A stretch of DNA of 64,000 nt from positions 16,787,510-16,851,509 of the forward strand of contig NC_034015.1 in NCBI RefSeq assembly GCF_000346465.2, written 5' to 3'. A program made the position numbers and the translations under genes. This document shows positions 12,393 through 25,426 of the stretch, one piece after another. Source of the DNA: Prunus persica (Eukaryota; Streptophyta; Magnoliopsida; Rosales; Rosaceae). Each line of letters starts with the position of its first letter. Position 1 is the stretch's first letter. The notes beneath the pieces were generated by a model. That model ran no database searches. It worked only from the letters and a program-made list of their open reading frames with translations, and had not been told where the DNA came from.

Positions 12393-15233
12393 ATGGCGTC
12401 GTCGCTCTCGTCCCTCTCCTCAATCCTGAACCAGCCTCACTGTGCTCTGCGCCTGAAGCTCCAGAGACCATGCTGCTTCACTCTCAGGTTTCTCAATTGG
12501 AGACCAGAAAAGTCCAGCTTCCGCTGCTACCACCACCACCAGCTGACGCCTCGGCCGCAAAGGAGGAGTCTTGGTCCCAATTTCTCCAGAAGCTTCTCTC
12601 AGTCTAACCCTAACCTTTCTTCTCTCCCGAACCAGTCTGAGAGCCCGAGCCTCCGCTACTTCGTCGCTCAGGCTGCTCTCACCGCTTCTGAAGCCCAGCC
12701 CCAGTGAGTTCACATTCATTTTGAAATTTCAATGGATTGGTTAATGTTACAGGGCTTTGTGCAGTTATTGGGATTGGGTTGTCTTAGAAAGTCTTAAAGC
12801 AATAGTCTTTGTGGCTTATCATTTGGCATTTGCGGATTTTGCTTATAAAGACATGATCTCATGGAAACTGTGTTTTACAAATACTGCACAAAACAATTCT
12901 TTAAGCACTCAAAATTAGCTGACGGTGGAGTTATAGGAGATGCTCGTTAAGGTGGAATTTTGACATAAGAAATGCTAGTGCGTATGATCTAAAATATTAC
13001 TGTGATGTTCTGCCATTGTTGGAGAAATTTGGAAATTAAATGTCCTATTGTATTCTGATAGTTCAGAGACCATAGATGGATATACAAAGGCAACCCAACA
13101 AATATTAAATAGTTTGAATGTTCTTAAATCCGATTTCCATATTTATGATCTGTATCTCATACTTCAAATGTTTCTCTCCTTTCTTTTTTTCCTTTTTTAT
13201 GTCTAGGAATGTAACAGCTACGGAAGTTTCAGAAGTTCCTCCAATGGGCCGTATCTATCATGAGACTTATGGGTGTCAAATGAATATTAATGATATGGAG
13301 ATCGTTCTGTCTATTATGAAGAATGCTGGGTATAGTGAAGTTGTTGATGTTCCTGAGAATGCAGAGGTTATTTTCATTAACACTTGTGCTATTAGGGACA
13401 ATGCCGAACAGAAGGTGTGGCAGCGGCTTAATTACTTTTGGTTTCTCAAAAGGCACTGGAAGAGCAATGTTAAAATAGGGAGGTCGCAGTCCAAACGCCC
13501 TCCAAAAGTTGTAGTTTTGGGATGCATGGCCGAGAGGTTAAAGGACAAGATACTAGATGCAGACAAAATGGTTGATGTGGTTTGTGGGCCTGATGCATAC
13601 AGAGACTTGCCAAGATTATTAGAAGATGTGGACTATGGGCAGAAAGGAATCAATACTCTTCTTTCACTGGAAGAGACTTACGCTGATATTAGTCCGGTTC
13701 GAATTGCTAAAAATTCAATTAGTGCTTTTGTTTCTGTTATGAGGGGTTGCAACAATATGTGCTCATTTTGCATTGTTCCTTTCACAAGAGGCAGAGAGCG
13801 CTCACGTCCTGTGGAATCAATTGTGAGGGAGGTGGCAGAGCTTTGGGAAGAAGGTGTGAAGGAGGTAACACTGCTAGGCCAGAATGTAAACAGCTATAAT
13901 GATGCCTCTGAGTATGAAAAGGAAGTTGAAACAGGAACCAATTGGAGATATAGTGAAGGCTTTTCCAGCATGTGCAAGGTGAAAAAAGTAGGTTCTCGTT
14001 TTGCTGATCTCTTGGATCGACTTTCCACAGAATTTCCAGAGATGAGATTTAGATACACATCCCCGCACCCGAAAGATTTCCCTGATGAGCTACTGTATAT
14101 AATGAGAGACAGACCCAATGTTTGCAAATCTATCCATTTGCCTGCTCAAACCGGAAGTAGCACAGTGCTAGAAAGAATGCGTCGGGGCTATAGCCGTGAG
14201 GCATACTTAGATCTTGTGCAAAAGATTCGGAGAATTATTCCAGATGTGGGCATCAGCAGTGATTTCATATGCGGTAAGAGGTCTTGTTAGAGTTCTATTC
14301 AATTTTGTTAATCTTGCTTACAAAACTGGCTATCAACTTTGGGTGAGAAGAAAATTCCAGCTTGTACTTTTCTATGTCTACTATGAATCTAACTGAGTTC
14401 TTAAAATGTTATGCTTAAGCATTTCTATATGTATGTTTTTTGGTGCCCACTGCAAATCTTTTACAAGGTATTGTAGTAGTGATCAAATCATATTGGAAAG
14501 AGGCTTTTACTTCCAATATCTGGTTTCTTTCTTTCTCACTTTTTTATGATGTCCTTTTTTTATTATCTATTTTCAGTGTTTGGTCTGGATTTTATAAATC
14601 TGAACTGATCGGTTGAAATGTTCTTTCTTATCAATTTTCCACCTGTAACCTACAATATTTTCTTTTTTATTTCAGCATATGAAGTTTTTTTCCCTTCTAA
14701 CATGTTTGTTTCTAATTACAGGGTTTTGTGGGGAGACAGAGGAGGAACATGCAGACACATTGAGCCTTGTAAAGGCTGTTGGTTATGATATGGCTTACAT
14801 GTTTGCATATAGCATGAGGGAGAAAACTCATGCACATAGAAACTATGTGGATGATGTTCCAGAGAAAGTGAAGCAGAGGAGGCTGACCGAACTTATCAAG
14901 GCTTTCCGTGAGAGCACAGGTCAGTGTTATGACTCACAGGTGGGAACTACCCAACTCATCTTAGTAGAAGGACCCAATAAGAGAGCTCCGGATACAGAAC
15001 TCATTGGCAAGAGTGATAGAGGCCATAGAGTTTCTTTTGCTAACGTGCTGTTACCACATCGAGATGCTGATTCAAATGAGGAAAGGAATCCCGTAGTTGG
15101 TGATTATGTTGAAGTGCGTATTTTGAAATCTACAAGAGCATCCCTATTTGGAGAGGCTGTTGCAATAAGTAAACTGAGCTTGTTTTACGACAATGTGGAG
15201 GAAGAAGCTGTTGCCTGTGGAAGTAGAAGTTGA
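12393..15233 (+). CDS. tRNA (N6-isopentenyladenosine-37-C2)-methylthiotransferase, MiaB/CDK5RAP1 type, organellar
   Basis: Three exons (12393-12703, 13207-14273, 14722-15233) join in phase to 629 residues. The first exon is a Ser/Arg/Leu-rich transit-peptide-like leader. The N-terminal UPF0004 domain supplies three iron-sulfur Cys: TYGCQMN (Cys127), [12 protein letters not shown] (Cys164) and LGCMAER (Cys210). The radical-SAM motif is CNNMCSFC (Cys285, 289, 292), followed by [11 protein letters not shown]. The C-terminal part has [12 protein letters not shown] and a TRAM-like RNA-binding region ending [16 protein letters not shown]. These enzymes add a methylthio group to i6A at tRNA position 37, which aids decoding in organelles. 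The start at 12393 begins the transit peptide and lies at the divergent promoter. From memory the Arabidopsis counterpart is At4g36390. Dual plastid/mitochondrial targeting is unproven. Confidence 0.95.
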
Positions 15234-18200
15234 ACAAAGCTGTTCATGAATATGCACGCTAGTTGAGCTGCTCATGAATGTTGCAGTAGTTTTACTTCTT
15301 TATGTAATTTATCGTTACAGAATTACTTCATTCATGTTTTGTCAAAGGTGGATGCTTGGAGCAGCTTCTTGCTTGAAGGTTGGGAATTTATGGATGCTGG
15401 TAAAACGACGATCGGTTCAAATTATGCATTTGGTCTTCCTTGCGCCTGACATTTGGTTTTTTGGGGACTCTGGTAGTGTATAGCTTTGACATTTTCAATG
15501 ACAAGTAACAGCCTCAACCTTCAAAAAGGTTAGGGTGCTAGTGCAACGTTTTTGCCTTTGATATATAACGAGTTGTGATAAAGATCTGATGAAAACCTAT
15601 GTAATTTGATATATGAGATTTTCACCTTTCCACCCTACTTGCCTTTTATCTCATGAGTAGGCTTCCATTGGTTTGATAAATGTGAATTCTGCAGATTATA
15701 CCTCTTCAAAGTTTTTTTTTTTTTTTTTTTGGACGAAATACCTCTCCAAAGTTAATTCCATTGAGAAGTGAATTTTGTTTAAATGCAACTCGAATTGACC
15801 AGAATGATCCATGTTGGTTGCGGTGTAAATTGTTTGCATAATGATGGATTATCCAGTTGAAAATACTTCAATATCAGATTCCCCCAATGAATGAAGATTT
15901 CATGCTATTTGCTGTCAAATTTTCTTCTTTCTTCATCAACCATTCTGCCATCAAGAAACAGTTGAAAGTATTACCTTAAATATCTCTACCAATTCCAACA
16001 TCCCAAAATTTGATGGTACTTTTGACCCAAAGTAGCCAACAGGGATGACAATTATGAAACCAGTCAGAAAATAATGCAATGGGTCTCCATCAATGAATTC
16101 CTCCAGTCCAGTGATAGAATGTTGATGATGATCAATATGGCTAATGGGTGACAATGAACTGTCATGATTATCCAAGCAGCAAGTAAAAAGTGGTCAATGA
16201 GCAGCACTGACCCTTCAGAGTGCACCACCCCCACTCTCTCCACACACTCCCCTTTCACAATTCACAATCAGCAAGCAACCCAACCACTTATTACTCCTCA
16301 TTGCAACTAAGCGCTATTGTTAGTCCCTCATACACTCACACAAACTGCAACCAATTAATATACTATTGATTCTACTTGCGGCTCACAATCACCTTTTCAC
16401 CATTCTTAAAAATCATTGTTGGGGCATACACAGTGAGTCAAAACATAAGGTTGACAATTTCACATTCATTTAGGTGGTAAAAGGAAAACAGAAGGTACAA
16501 AATTCTGTCCCAATGGGTTTTTCTTTTTCTTGGTTGGAACTTGGAATTTGATCCTTCACGGGGAAATATGGCGCGTGAGGGATGAACCACCACTAGTAGT
16601 AGTAGTAGTACCATTGTTACTGTTACTGAGGAAGAGATAGATAATCGACTAGACCGCCTGTCACCACTCACTCACCACTCGTCCTTTTTTCTTTTTTTTC
16701 TCTCTCTCATTTCTTTTTCTTTTTCTCTCCGACAATTTATTAGATAGTAATCTACATATATTTTTTTTTTAAAGGAGATTTTGGAAAAACTCAAATGAGA
16801 GAGAAATTTTTTAAAAAAAAGCTAAAATGAACAAAATTGTCCTTATTTATTTTTAAATTTTTTAAAGAATTCTTTACATTTGCATGTTTTTGATTTGAAA
16901 GTTGAGAGGTTTTTCTGTCTTTTTTGAAAAAGCTTTGACTTTTTTCAAAAGTGAAAATTTTTTTTGACTAAAACTTAAATTTATTTTTTTATAATATAAG
17001 TGATATTGAAGGTGGGAAAAATTAAATCTAAGAAATCGAGCAAATAGGTAAATATTCTTAATTACTTACAAATTTCATGCAAGAAATCCACTTCACATGC
17101 TTAATTACAGAGTAGGACCAAAAAAACATATAATAAGAGGTTGACCAACTAGGATACATATAAAATATGTTGGTATTTAAAAGATTTTCAAAGTTTACAG
17201 TTTTGAATTTTAAATTTTTTTTTAAATTCTTTTGGTTGTTTTCTTTTATTTACTGTGGGGTATAACATTTTATTTTTCAGTTTATTTTTTAATGCCTTAA
17301 TTTTTTTGATTTAACTCCTTTACATTTGACACATAACTAATTCTCTCTACATCTCTTCTACTTTCTTCATTTTTTAGGGCAACGGTTCTATGACTTGGAG
17401 ACAAATATTGACATAACAAGATATAAGGAATAGGGAGATCGAACGATAACTCTACAAGTAACAATGTTGGAATCTACCAAAGAAATTGAGTAAACTTCAA
17501 ATATATTGATTGAAAAGAAGATGAATAAACTTACAAATACAACGCCATGAGTTGGTTTAAATAGAAAACAAAAAAACCCTAAAACCATAGGAAACCCTAG
17601 GTTCTAGAATATTCCTAAACTTAGCTAACACAAAAATAATAAAAATCATATTAGGAAAATAATATCCTACTAGATAACTTATTCTTCAAAATATAAAATA
17701 AAACATTAAATTAAATACAAATCTTGACAGAATCATAATTGCTTCAAACTTCCTCAATCAATTAGAAAATCCCAACAATACGCCTTCCTTCTTTTCCTAG
17801 CGCCATAATTGACATTTAATTGGAATTTTCCTCTCTTGCACGATTTCCTTCCAACTTTGAGTCACTTTATTTTAATTAATTTTTCACACCATAATTGACC
17901 CATATTTCGTCTTACATCATATATTCAACTGCGAACATGCTCATAACGGACCTTGAATTTATGTATTTGAGGTCATATCTTGGAGTCTTATATACCGTCA
18001 GTACCTCCACATAGGGAAACTAAGTACAAAAGCTTTAGGACATTGTATTTAATGTGCTTCACCATACCAAGCTTGCATTCTTGCTCTTAATTTATTTTAG
18101 TTTTATTTTAGGGTTTAAGCTTTTCAATTTATTTTATTTATTATTTATAGGGTAAAGGTTTTTGTATTTGAGTTTTGCAGAAAAGGAAAACTAATTTTTA

Positions 18201-18734
18201 ATAACATAATATATATATATATATAATATAGTTTGGTAGTATGGTTCACTCAGTTAATTTTAAGGTTCGTTTAGCAGCACTTATTAGAAATCTTATATTT
18301 AAAAAGTAGTGAGATTTTAGTATTGAAATTTTAAGAATCCAAAGTTTCATTTATAAATTCTATACAAATTAGGTATTAAATTCCACATGACTCCAAAACT
18401 TGAACATATACCTGCGATAAGGTACTTTGGTCTTGATCTCGCGTATGGGGCTAAGATTCGAGTTCATAAGCTAATATCCGAGAAGCATGTCTTTGCACTA
18501 ATAAATAATCATCAGTACATGATTTGGAGTATTATACTCCTACTTTAGGTTACACACTTAGTGAACGTTATGGACTTATGCATAAAATAATGTAAGTGAA
18601 GATATACTTTTTATGAAGAAAATTTTATAACGTTAGTTAAAAGGTGCACTAGCTATTTTGATGTTATGTTGTCACTCCACCATTTGATTCTTTATATTAA
18701 GATTTCATTATTTTAAATTTAATTTTTTATGTCA
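15234..18734. other. Intergenic region, no gene recognised
   Basis: The first few hundred bases are probably 3' UTR of the methylthiotransferase gene. A T-run at 15713-15730 and a TAG/TAC trinucleotide repeat near 16590-16612 are present. An open frame at 16438-16671 on the minus strand resembles a signal peptide but starts at GTG and has no support. At 17465-17777 a block starts TGTTGG and ends CCCAACA, like a short solo LTR, but I found no matching target duplication. The remainder is AT-rich and featureless to me. Confidence 0.4.
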
Positions 18735-18860
18735 ACGGGGTCTAGTCTAGTGAAAAAAGGTCTTAACTTACAGATCAATAGTGTCAAGTTTGAACTTCCT
18801 TGACACCTTCGTAGTGTGTGTAAGAAACTCATCCTCTTGTAGAAGGGAAAAAAAAATTAA
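18735..18860 (+). mobile_element. tRNA-derived SINE (same family as the 30974 copy)
   Basis: The block opens AACGGGGTCTAGTCTAGTG, then AAAAAAGGTCTTAACTT, AGATCA, a box-B-like CAAGTTTGAAC, and GTAGTGTGTGTAAGAAACTC before an A-rich tail. The order and wording match the SINE at 30974-31117, whose 19-bp target duplication proves mobility. This copy is more diverged and I found no clear target duplication. The two copies together define one family. Confidence 0.55.
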
Positions 18861-19702
18861 TGAGAATTGAACCGTTCGTTTGTAGTAAGTGTGACTATTA
18901 AGTCTCCTACTAAGCTTTCTTGGTCTTACAAATGGTAATCTTTTCCCTATACTAAATTTAATAAAGGAAATAAAAAGCGATACAGAGATCATAAGTTTTG
19001 CTAGCCCATGAAATCTCATATGAAGTTTATATATGCCTTTACAATTAATGCTAAAGGATCCCCCCATCTTTGTTATTTTTTTCCCCTTTTTCTTTCTTGT
19101 GTCACATCCCTGAAGTTTTTCTATCTGCAGCCAAATCTCCCATATTATTAGACAAACATGGCGAAATTCACTGTAAAAAAATCTATGAATATCGTAAATT
19201 AATTCCGTATATTAAAAAAATCCTAAATTAATTGGGAAAGAGAAGCTTTAATTGGATCTGATTTTAAAACACATGCGAATTCCGTTGGTTACATTGTCTT
19301 TACTTTTTTGTTTATGGAAACAAAGAAAAAAAAAACCGAAGACATTTGACCACCTCATTTAATGATTGTTGAAACCCTTTAGATCTTCCGAATCTCTCAC
19401 TCAAGCCCTCTCATTCAATTCTCAATTCAATTCACCCCACAAAGACCAAACAAGTAGTTTCTCCATTGACTTGTCAATCTCTCTCTCTCTCTCTCTCTCT
19501 CAACTACTAGGATACTATCTACAGTATATAGAGGACTAGCTGCATGGAGTGAGAAGCTCATGATCACCACCACTTGGGTTGCTCAAAAGTTCTGCAGTAG
19601 TATTTAATTTCTACCTAGTTTCTACAACTAGGGTTACATATAAGCATTACAAGGAGTTCAAAGGAGAAACAAAAGGGTTTTTCTTTTTCTTTTCTTTTGG
19701 TG
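18861..19702 (+). promoter_or_regulatory. Upstream region of CYP90C1, with CT microsatellite and TATA-like box
   Basis: A (CT)n run occupies 19478-19501 and a TATATAG sequence lies at 19525-19531, about 170 bp before the CYP90C1 start codon. A pyrimidine repeat next to a TATA box is a common layout in plant promoters and 5' UTRs. The sequence upstream to 18861 is AT-rich with no recognised element. The transcription start is not visible. Confidence 0.45.
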
Positions 19703-21131
19703 ATGAGGATGGAATGGATTGTGGGATGTTGGGTTTTGGTGGGAATTTTTGTAGGATCGTTGTGTTGGGTTTCGAAGGAGATGAAGAAGAAGAGCAAAAG
19801 CCAAAATCATAAGGGTGCTAAAGTCCCCAAAGGGAATTTAGGTTGGCCCTTGATAGGAGAAACTCTTGACTTCATTGCTTGCGGCTACACCTCTCGACCT
19901 GTCAGCTTCATGGAAAAACGCAGATCTCTGTAAGCTCTCTCTTCTCTGCTCTTTCTCTCACACTTGCCATCAGATTAATTTGCAACTTTTTTTTTCCGAA
20001 AAAATATATATTTTTCTAGTTTAATTTCTCCATCGTTATTATCCTAATCATGGAATTATGGTCTTAATGTTATACAATATAAAGTGTAGAAGTATTTTAA
20101 TCAAAACGAGCATCTTTCTTCTCAAACCATATCGTCAACAACAGATACATGTTCTTTCCCTGCTTATGCTGTCAATGATAGAGATGGAATAGCAAGTAGC
20201 AGTAGAATTATACATCTATGAATATAAGTATCCTTCATTTGCCCTGCTGTACTTCCATGGACTTGAAAAACGTACGCCTGCTTTTGATGATGTGCTTTTC
20301 AATTTTGTAAAAGATTTGCGTGACTTGACTTCCAAACATATTCAACCATGTTTGATTGATTCTGCAACTCTTCATATATTTGCTTTCCTTTTCTTCTTTT
20401 TCTTTTTCTTTTTTGGCTCAAACTTAAAGGGTTTGATCGAAAAGAGATTCGAGTTGGTAAAGGTAGCTTTTAATGGGAATCATCTAACATGTACCAGAAA
20501 AGAGATGAGCAACAAAAGAAAAGGATAACGTTTTTGAACCGATGTGCAATACTTGGATTAGACCAATTAGTCAGGGTGCTCTTAGGTTAAGTCATAGTTC
20601 TCACTTTATATCCTAATTCGAATTCTCCTTTCATAAATTATATTAATTTAAAGTATTTTAAATTATCACTTGTATCCAAACTAATAACGAGACATGAATT
20701 CATTTCGACATAGACATTTGCCTGCCACCGATTTTTGATTTTTAAAAAAGAAGAAGAAAAAAGAATAAATTATTGGGGCAGGCAGGGCAACAGGAGGGTT
20801 ACCAACATGTATATAACAGAATGGAATTTGTTCATTCAATGACAGATGGTGACAATAGCACAAAAAAGAAAGCAAGAGTGAAAAAGGAACAACCTCAAGA
20901 AGTAAAGAAAGGAAGAAAAAGCCTGCTCTATACTAACTAGCTACAAGGCTAGAAAAAACTAGGCCTTAGACTTCACACCCCTTTATTGCTTCTTTCTTCT
21001 GCAGGCTGTGCTATAATTAATTAACAACAACACATCCTATTCTCCATAGATTTCAGCCTCCCAACAAAAATATCCTCCCATCATCAATGAAAAGTAGCAA
21101 AGTTCAATTAAATGAGTAAATAACACACACA

Positions 21132-21177
<46 letters not shown>

Positions 21178-24100
21178 AGGTATGGAAAGGTCTTCAAGAC
21201 GAACATATTGGGAACTCCAATCATAGTGTCCACTGATGCTGAAGTGAACAAGGTGGTGTTAAAAAACCATGGAAATACCTTCATCCCTGCTTATCCAAAA
21301 TCTGTCAAAGAACTGCTGGGAAAATTTTCGATTCTGCAAATAAATGGAAGCATTCATAAGAGAGTGCATGGGCTTATCGGTGGCTTCCTCAAATCACCAC
21401 AGTTCAAAGATCGAATCACTAGAGACATTGAAAACTCTGTCAAGCTCAACTTGGCTCGTTGGAGACACATGCAATCTCCCATTTACGTTCAAGATGAAAC
21501 CCAAAAGGTCCCTACATCTTTATGCCAACTACAAGTTTCAACGCGTGATTTAAATTCATTATTGTGATAACGTAACATATTAAATATATGACAAGAGAAT
21601 ATATGACAAGAGAACGTTACTCGTATTTCAGATAACATTTGAAATTCTAGTTAAAGTACTAATGAGCGTCGGTCCTGGAGAAGATTTGAACTTTCTCAAG
21701 AGAGAATTTGAAGAATTCATCAAAGGTTTAATTTGCATACCAATTAAGCTACCTGGTACTAGACTCTACAAATCTCTCAAGGTAAAAAAAAAGAAAAAAG
21801 TGTACATGTCTTCATATGAGCCCTAATTAGGGTATTTTTTCTTCTTTTTTTTAATTATTAGTGCAAATATTGCTTGTGTGCATGTTGCAGGCTAGGGAGC
21901 GATTGTTGAAGATGGTGGGAAAAATAGTGGAGCAGAAGAAAAAGGCCATGGAAAATAATAGTATCCAAGAAACAAGTCCAGTCAATGACGCAATGGATGT
22001 GCTGTTGCGTGATGGCGGTGACCAAAGCAACGAGACGCAACGCCTGCCGTTGGATTTCATCACGGGGAATATCATAGAGATGATGATCCCAGGAGAGGAG
22101 ACTGTGCCTGTGGCCATGACCCTAGCCGTCAAGTTCCTCAGTGACAGCCCTGTGGCGTTAGACAAACTAAGGGTACGTACGTATATCACATCATAATAAT
22201 ATAGACGCTTGCCTTTTTTTCTCAATTGCCCCTTAATCCAACGGTCAGGATCTGTTTTGGTACTGGGTCTGTGGACCCACTGGCTTTATCTCTGAAGTGT
22301 TTGACTTGTTTTTAGAAGTACTTTTCATCTTATTAGACACTTGAATGAATGAATGCACGCACGAGTGAGACACGGACGGGGAGAGAGAGACTGTGGGGCG
22401 GTCCGGGGGCCCACTTTGCTGTGGCTGGTATATGGACATTTTGCAGCCGTTAGATATAGATTGAACGGCTGTTAGGTGTGGACCCACTATTATTAACTTT
22501 TCCTTGGTGCCGACTTGTGACCACTAGGCAACATGCGTCCACTCATCTTCTTTTCGCTAATCAACAATCGACAATCATTCACGAATAAGTTTTATTAAAG
22601 ACGTTTATGCGCGTGTAAATAACTGTTAATCGTCGTGTAGGTCTCACTATAAAGTCTACACTAGCTCTCCTCGTACGATTTATATGTGCAATGGGGCCTA
22701 ATAAGGACTATATAATAGTAAAGTGCAATGTGAAAATTTGCAAACACAAAAGACCTTATTACTATGTACTAATACAATGATTGAAAAATGAGTAAGCAGA
22801 AAAATAACTGTTTGGTCTTGTACAGTCGTAGAATGAAGCTCAAAATACTGAAAGTTTGTATATGAAACCTTTTGTTTCTTTCCGACTTTAAGAAATGCTG
22901 AGAAAGTGGGTGAAAATGAAAACTCAGAGCTGCAAAAATGCAGAGCTGCTGTGTTTTTATTTTTAGAAGCATTGCTGTATTTCTACAAAAGTAGGTTTCC
23001 ATATATGTGTAAGTAAAGAAAGGATGATCATTTTAGTGAAAGGAAACAGATGAACATGCTGTCCTTCAATTCTTGGTTTCGATTTTAAAGTGAAAAGCAC
23101 TGCCTCTCTGTCTGTCTGTCTGTCTGTCTGTTTTAAATGCTTTTTGTTATTATTTATATATCACATGTAAATGCAGGATGAGAACATGGAATTGAAGAGG
23201 CAGAAGGTTGGTTCCTCTGAAAATTATGCATGGACTGATTACCTGTCCTTGCCATTTACTCAAAATGTGAGTCCCATATGTTTGAAACAGAATATAAATT
23301 GTGTCACTTTTTACAGTATCATATCACGTTCTTTTGATATTTCCTTCTTTATTTTTTATATTTGCCAAAAAATATATCAGAAAGTCTTTTTTTTTTTGTT
23401 TTGCTGAAGGTGATAAGTGAGACTCTTAGAATGGCAAATATTATCAATGCTATTTGGAGAAAAGCTCTTAAAGATGTTGAAATCAAAGGTATCTGTCTTT
23501 TTTTTCTTTTTTTTAAACAAAAAAAAAAAGTAAATAATTAACAAGAATATGTACAATTTGAGGAATTTTATGTTGGTTTTGCAGGGTATTTGATACCACA
23601 AGGATGGTGTGTCTTGGCATCTTTAACTTCTGTTCACATGGATGAAGAGAACTATGAAAACCCATATCAGTTTGATCCATGGAGATGGGAGGTAAACTTT
23701 CTTTTTCTTCTTTTCTTTTTGGTTTAAGTTATGTTAATTTGGAAGTGTAGTGTTCATATAAATTTTCTTTGACTGCAGAAGTTAGAAGCTGCTGTAAACT
23801 ACACTTCTAGTTTCACTCCATTTGGTGGGGGACAGAGGCTCTGCCCTGGTTTGGAACTCTCTAGGCTTGAATTATCAATCTTCCTTCATCATCTTGTCAC
23901 TAATTACAGGTATTAATCTTCCCCTAATCACATCATTACTCCAATGGGATATTAAAAATGTTCCTGATTGAAAAAGGCAATTTTGAATCAGACCCAATTG
24001 CTGCTTTCCACTAGCTTATGTTTGTCCAATGAGTACTTCAATAATTGACCTAGCAATATAGCTTATGTATTTTTGTGGTTCCTCATTGCAGATGGGTAGC

Positions 24101-24182
24101 TGAGAAGGATGAAATTGTTCACTTTCCAACGGTCAAGATGAAGAGGAAGCTGCCCATTTCTGTCACATCCACAAGCACTTAG
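19703..24182 (+). CDS. CYP90C1: Cytochrome P450 CYP90C1 (ROTUNDIFOLIA3), brassinosteroid C-23 hydroxylase
   Basis: Nine exons (19703-19929, 21180-21507, 21632-21781, 21891-22172, 23177-23266, 23410-23488, 23585-23691, 23779-23909, 24092-24182) join in phase to 494 residues. The N-terminus is a hydrophobic ER anchor. The I-helix oxygen-binding motif is PGEET (302-306), the ExxR pair is ETLR (Glu363, Arg366) and the haem loop is [10 protein letters not shown] with ligand Cys443. [13 protein letters not shown] and [11 protein letters not shown] are typical of CYP90C1 rather than CYP90D1. The family hydroxylates C-23 of brassinosteroid precursors and controls leaf-cell elongation. The first upstream codon of the open frame is TTG, so ATG at 19703 is chosen; a second ATG lies two codons in. 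Intron 1 (1.25 kb) and intron 4 (1 kb) are long. The acceptor of intron 1 is preceded by a long CA/CT microsatellite. Confidence 0.93.
21123..21176 (+). repeat. (CA)n(CT)n microsatellite at the intron 1 acceptor of CYP90C1
   Basis: A CA tract passes into about 20 CT units and ends three bases before the CAG acceptor of exon 2. The repeat therefore forms the polypyrimidine tract of this intron. Such tracts change length readily, so alleles could differ in splicing strength, but no effect is shown by the sequence. Confidence 0.9.
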
Positions 24183-25426
24183 AATTTTAGAAAGTATAAT
24201 TTGATCTTTCAACACACAAATCACAACCACATTTGAATTATCCCATCAAGAAAATTCTGTACAGCATAATATCTCGAGCTATTACGAAAAAAACAATCAT
24301 GAGAGGTGTAACAAGTCCCCATTTTAGGTGGATGGGCTCTGTCTGCATTATAGGGTAGTTCTGGTGTCACCATCTTTGTAATTTGCTGGTGTTTTTGGGG
24401 CCTTTTCCTTGGTCCTTCAAAATTGAATTCAATACGAGTGGGGACGAATGAATCTTACTCCCATAACGAAGTCCCTAGCTATTAATTTTTCTGTTTGATC
24501 TGATAACTTTGTGTCGGTTATATAAGAAGATTATAATAAAGATTTTGGGAGGGTTAGGATCATATATGGGGAGAAGCATCTCACATGTGCTTCTCCGTAA
24601 AATCACTTAAAACCATTTAAATTGGTTATGTGAAGAAGTAATTTTCAATAAAAGTGATTATTAGCCTATCAAGAATCACTCTCAAAAAAATTTGGTCTTC
24701 CACTGCTGCCATTGTAAATTGGACTTTTAGATTAAAATTATAAATTAATTACAAAGAATAAAAGTTATGGTCCTCATGGAAGATATAACTTGCATAAATG
24801 CACTACTGGCCAGAAAAATACAGGAAGAGAGAAAGAGAAACGGACAACTGCAATTCTATATCAAGAAAAGATAGGGTCCAAGAAAAAAACAAAGAATGGG
24901 GTTCAAGATCCTTGATCCATGATATGAAATAGACCCACTAAAAAGATGGTGACATCTATAATAATGCACACCAAGATGAAGTGCAATGGCCCATAAAGCC
25001 TTGATTGTTTTGTACCGTACCAGTATTTGTTGTCTTGCTTTTTATTTTTCTACAGCAAAATTAACTACTCTTTGATTTTATACAAAGGGGATTCGAAGTC
25101 TGTCGTCGGGTGTAGGTAAATGCTCTTAACCAATAAAGCCAAGATAATCATTCTCTTTGATGGAATGAGTTCCGCTTCATCAAAGATTCTTCCATCACTG
25201 ATGTTCTACATAAAACAATCAGATGGTTGAACTCGAAACATGGATTTCGATTCATTTTAGTTATGGAACTGTCATGAGATTACATCCAGTTAGAAATAAA
25301 TAAACTGATCTGTTTTCAAAGGACTTTCCTATTATAGTTAGAAATACACAAATCATTGTCATATTATAGTAAGTTTTTCCTATTATGACATCCTAATTAA
25401 TGAGTGAGCTAATAGGCTAATAGCTA
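24183..25426. other. Convergent spacer between CYP90C1 and DIM1B, with a reverse SINE fragment
   Basis: The two genes end toward each other here, so both 3' UTRs lie in this spacer. At 25086-25135 the minus strand reads a box-A-like TTGGTTAAGAGC and a box-B-like CTTCGAATCCCC, a tRNA-derived SINE head without a visible tail. An inverted repeat GAGAAGCA/TGCTTCTC at about 24571-24592 could form a small hairpin. No further gene is visible. Confidence 0.45.

Noticed and set aside
16438..16671. Minus-strand open frame with a signal-peptide-like Leu/Val run, a possible small secreted peptide gene
   Set aside because: It begins at GTG, not ATG, the hydrophobic run comes from a TAG/TAC trinucleotide repeat, and the rest resembles no peptide family I know.
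17465..17777. TGTTGG...CCCAACA block read as a solo LTR
   Set aside because: The ends fit an LTR, but the flanking 5-mers (AACAA and ATACG) do not match and there is no primer-binding site or coding remnant.
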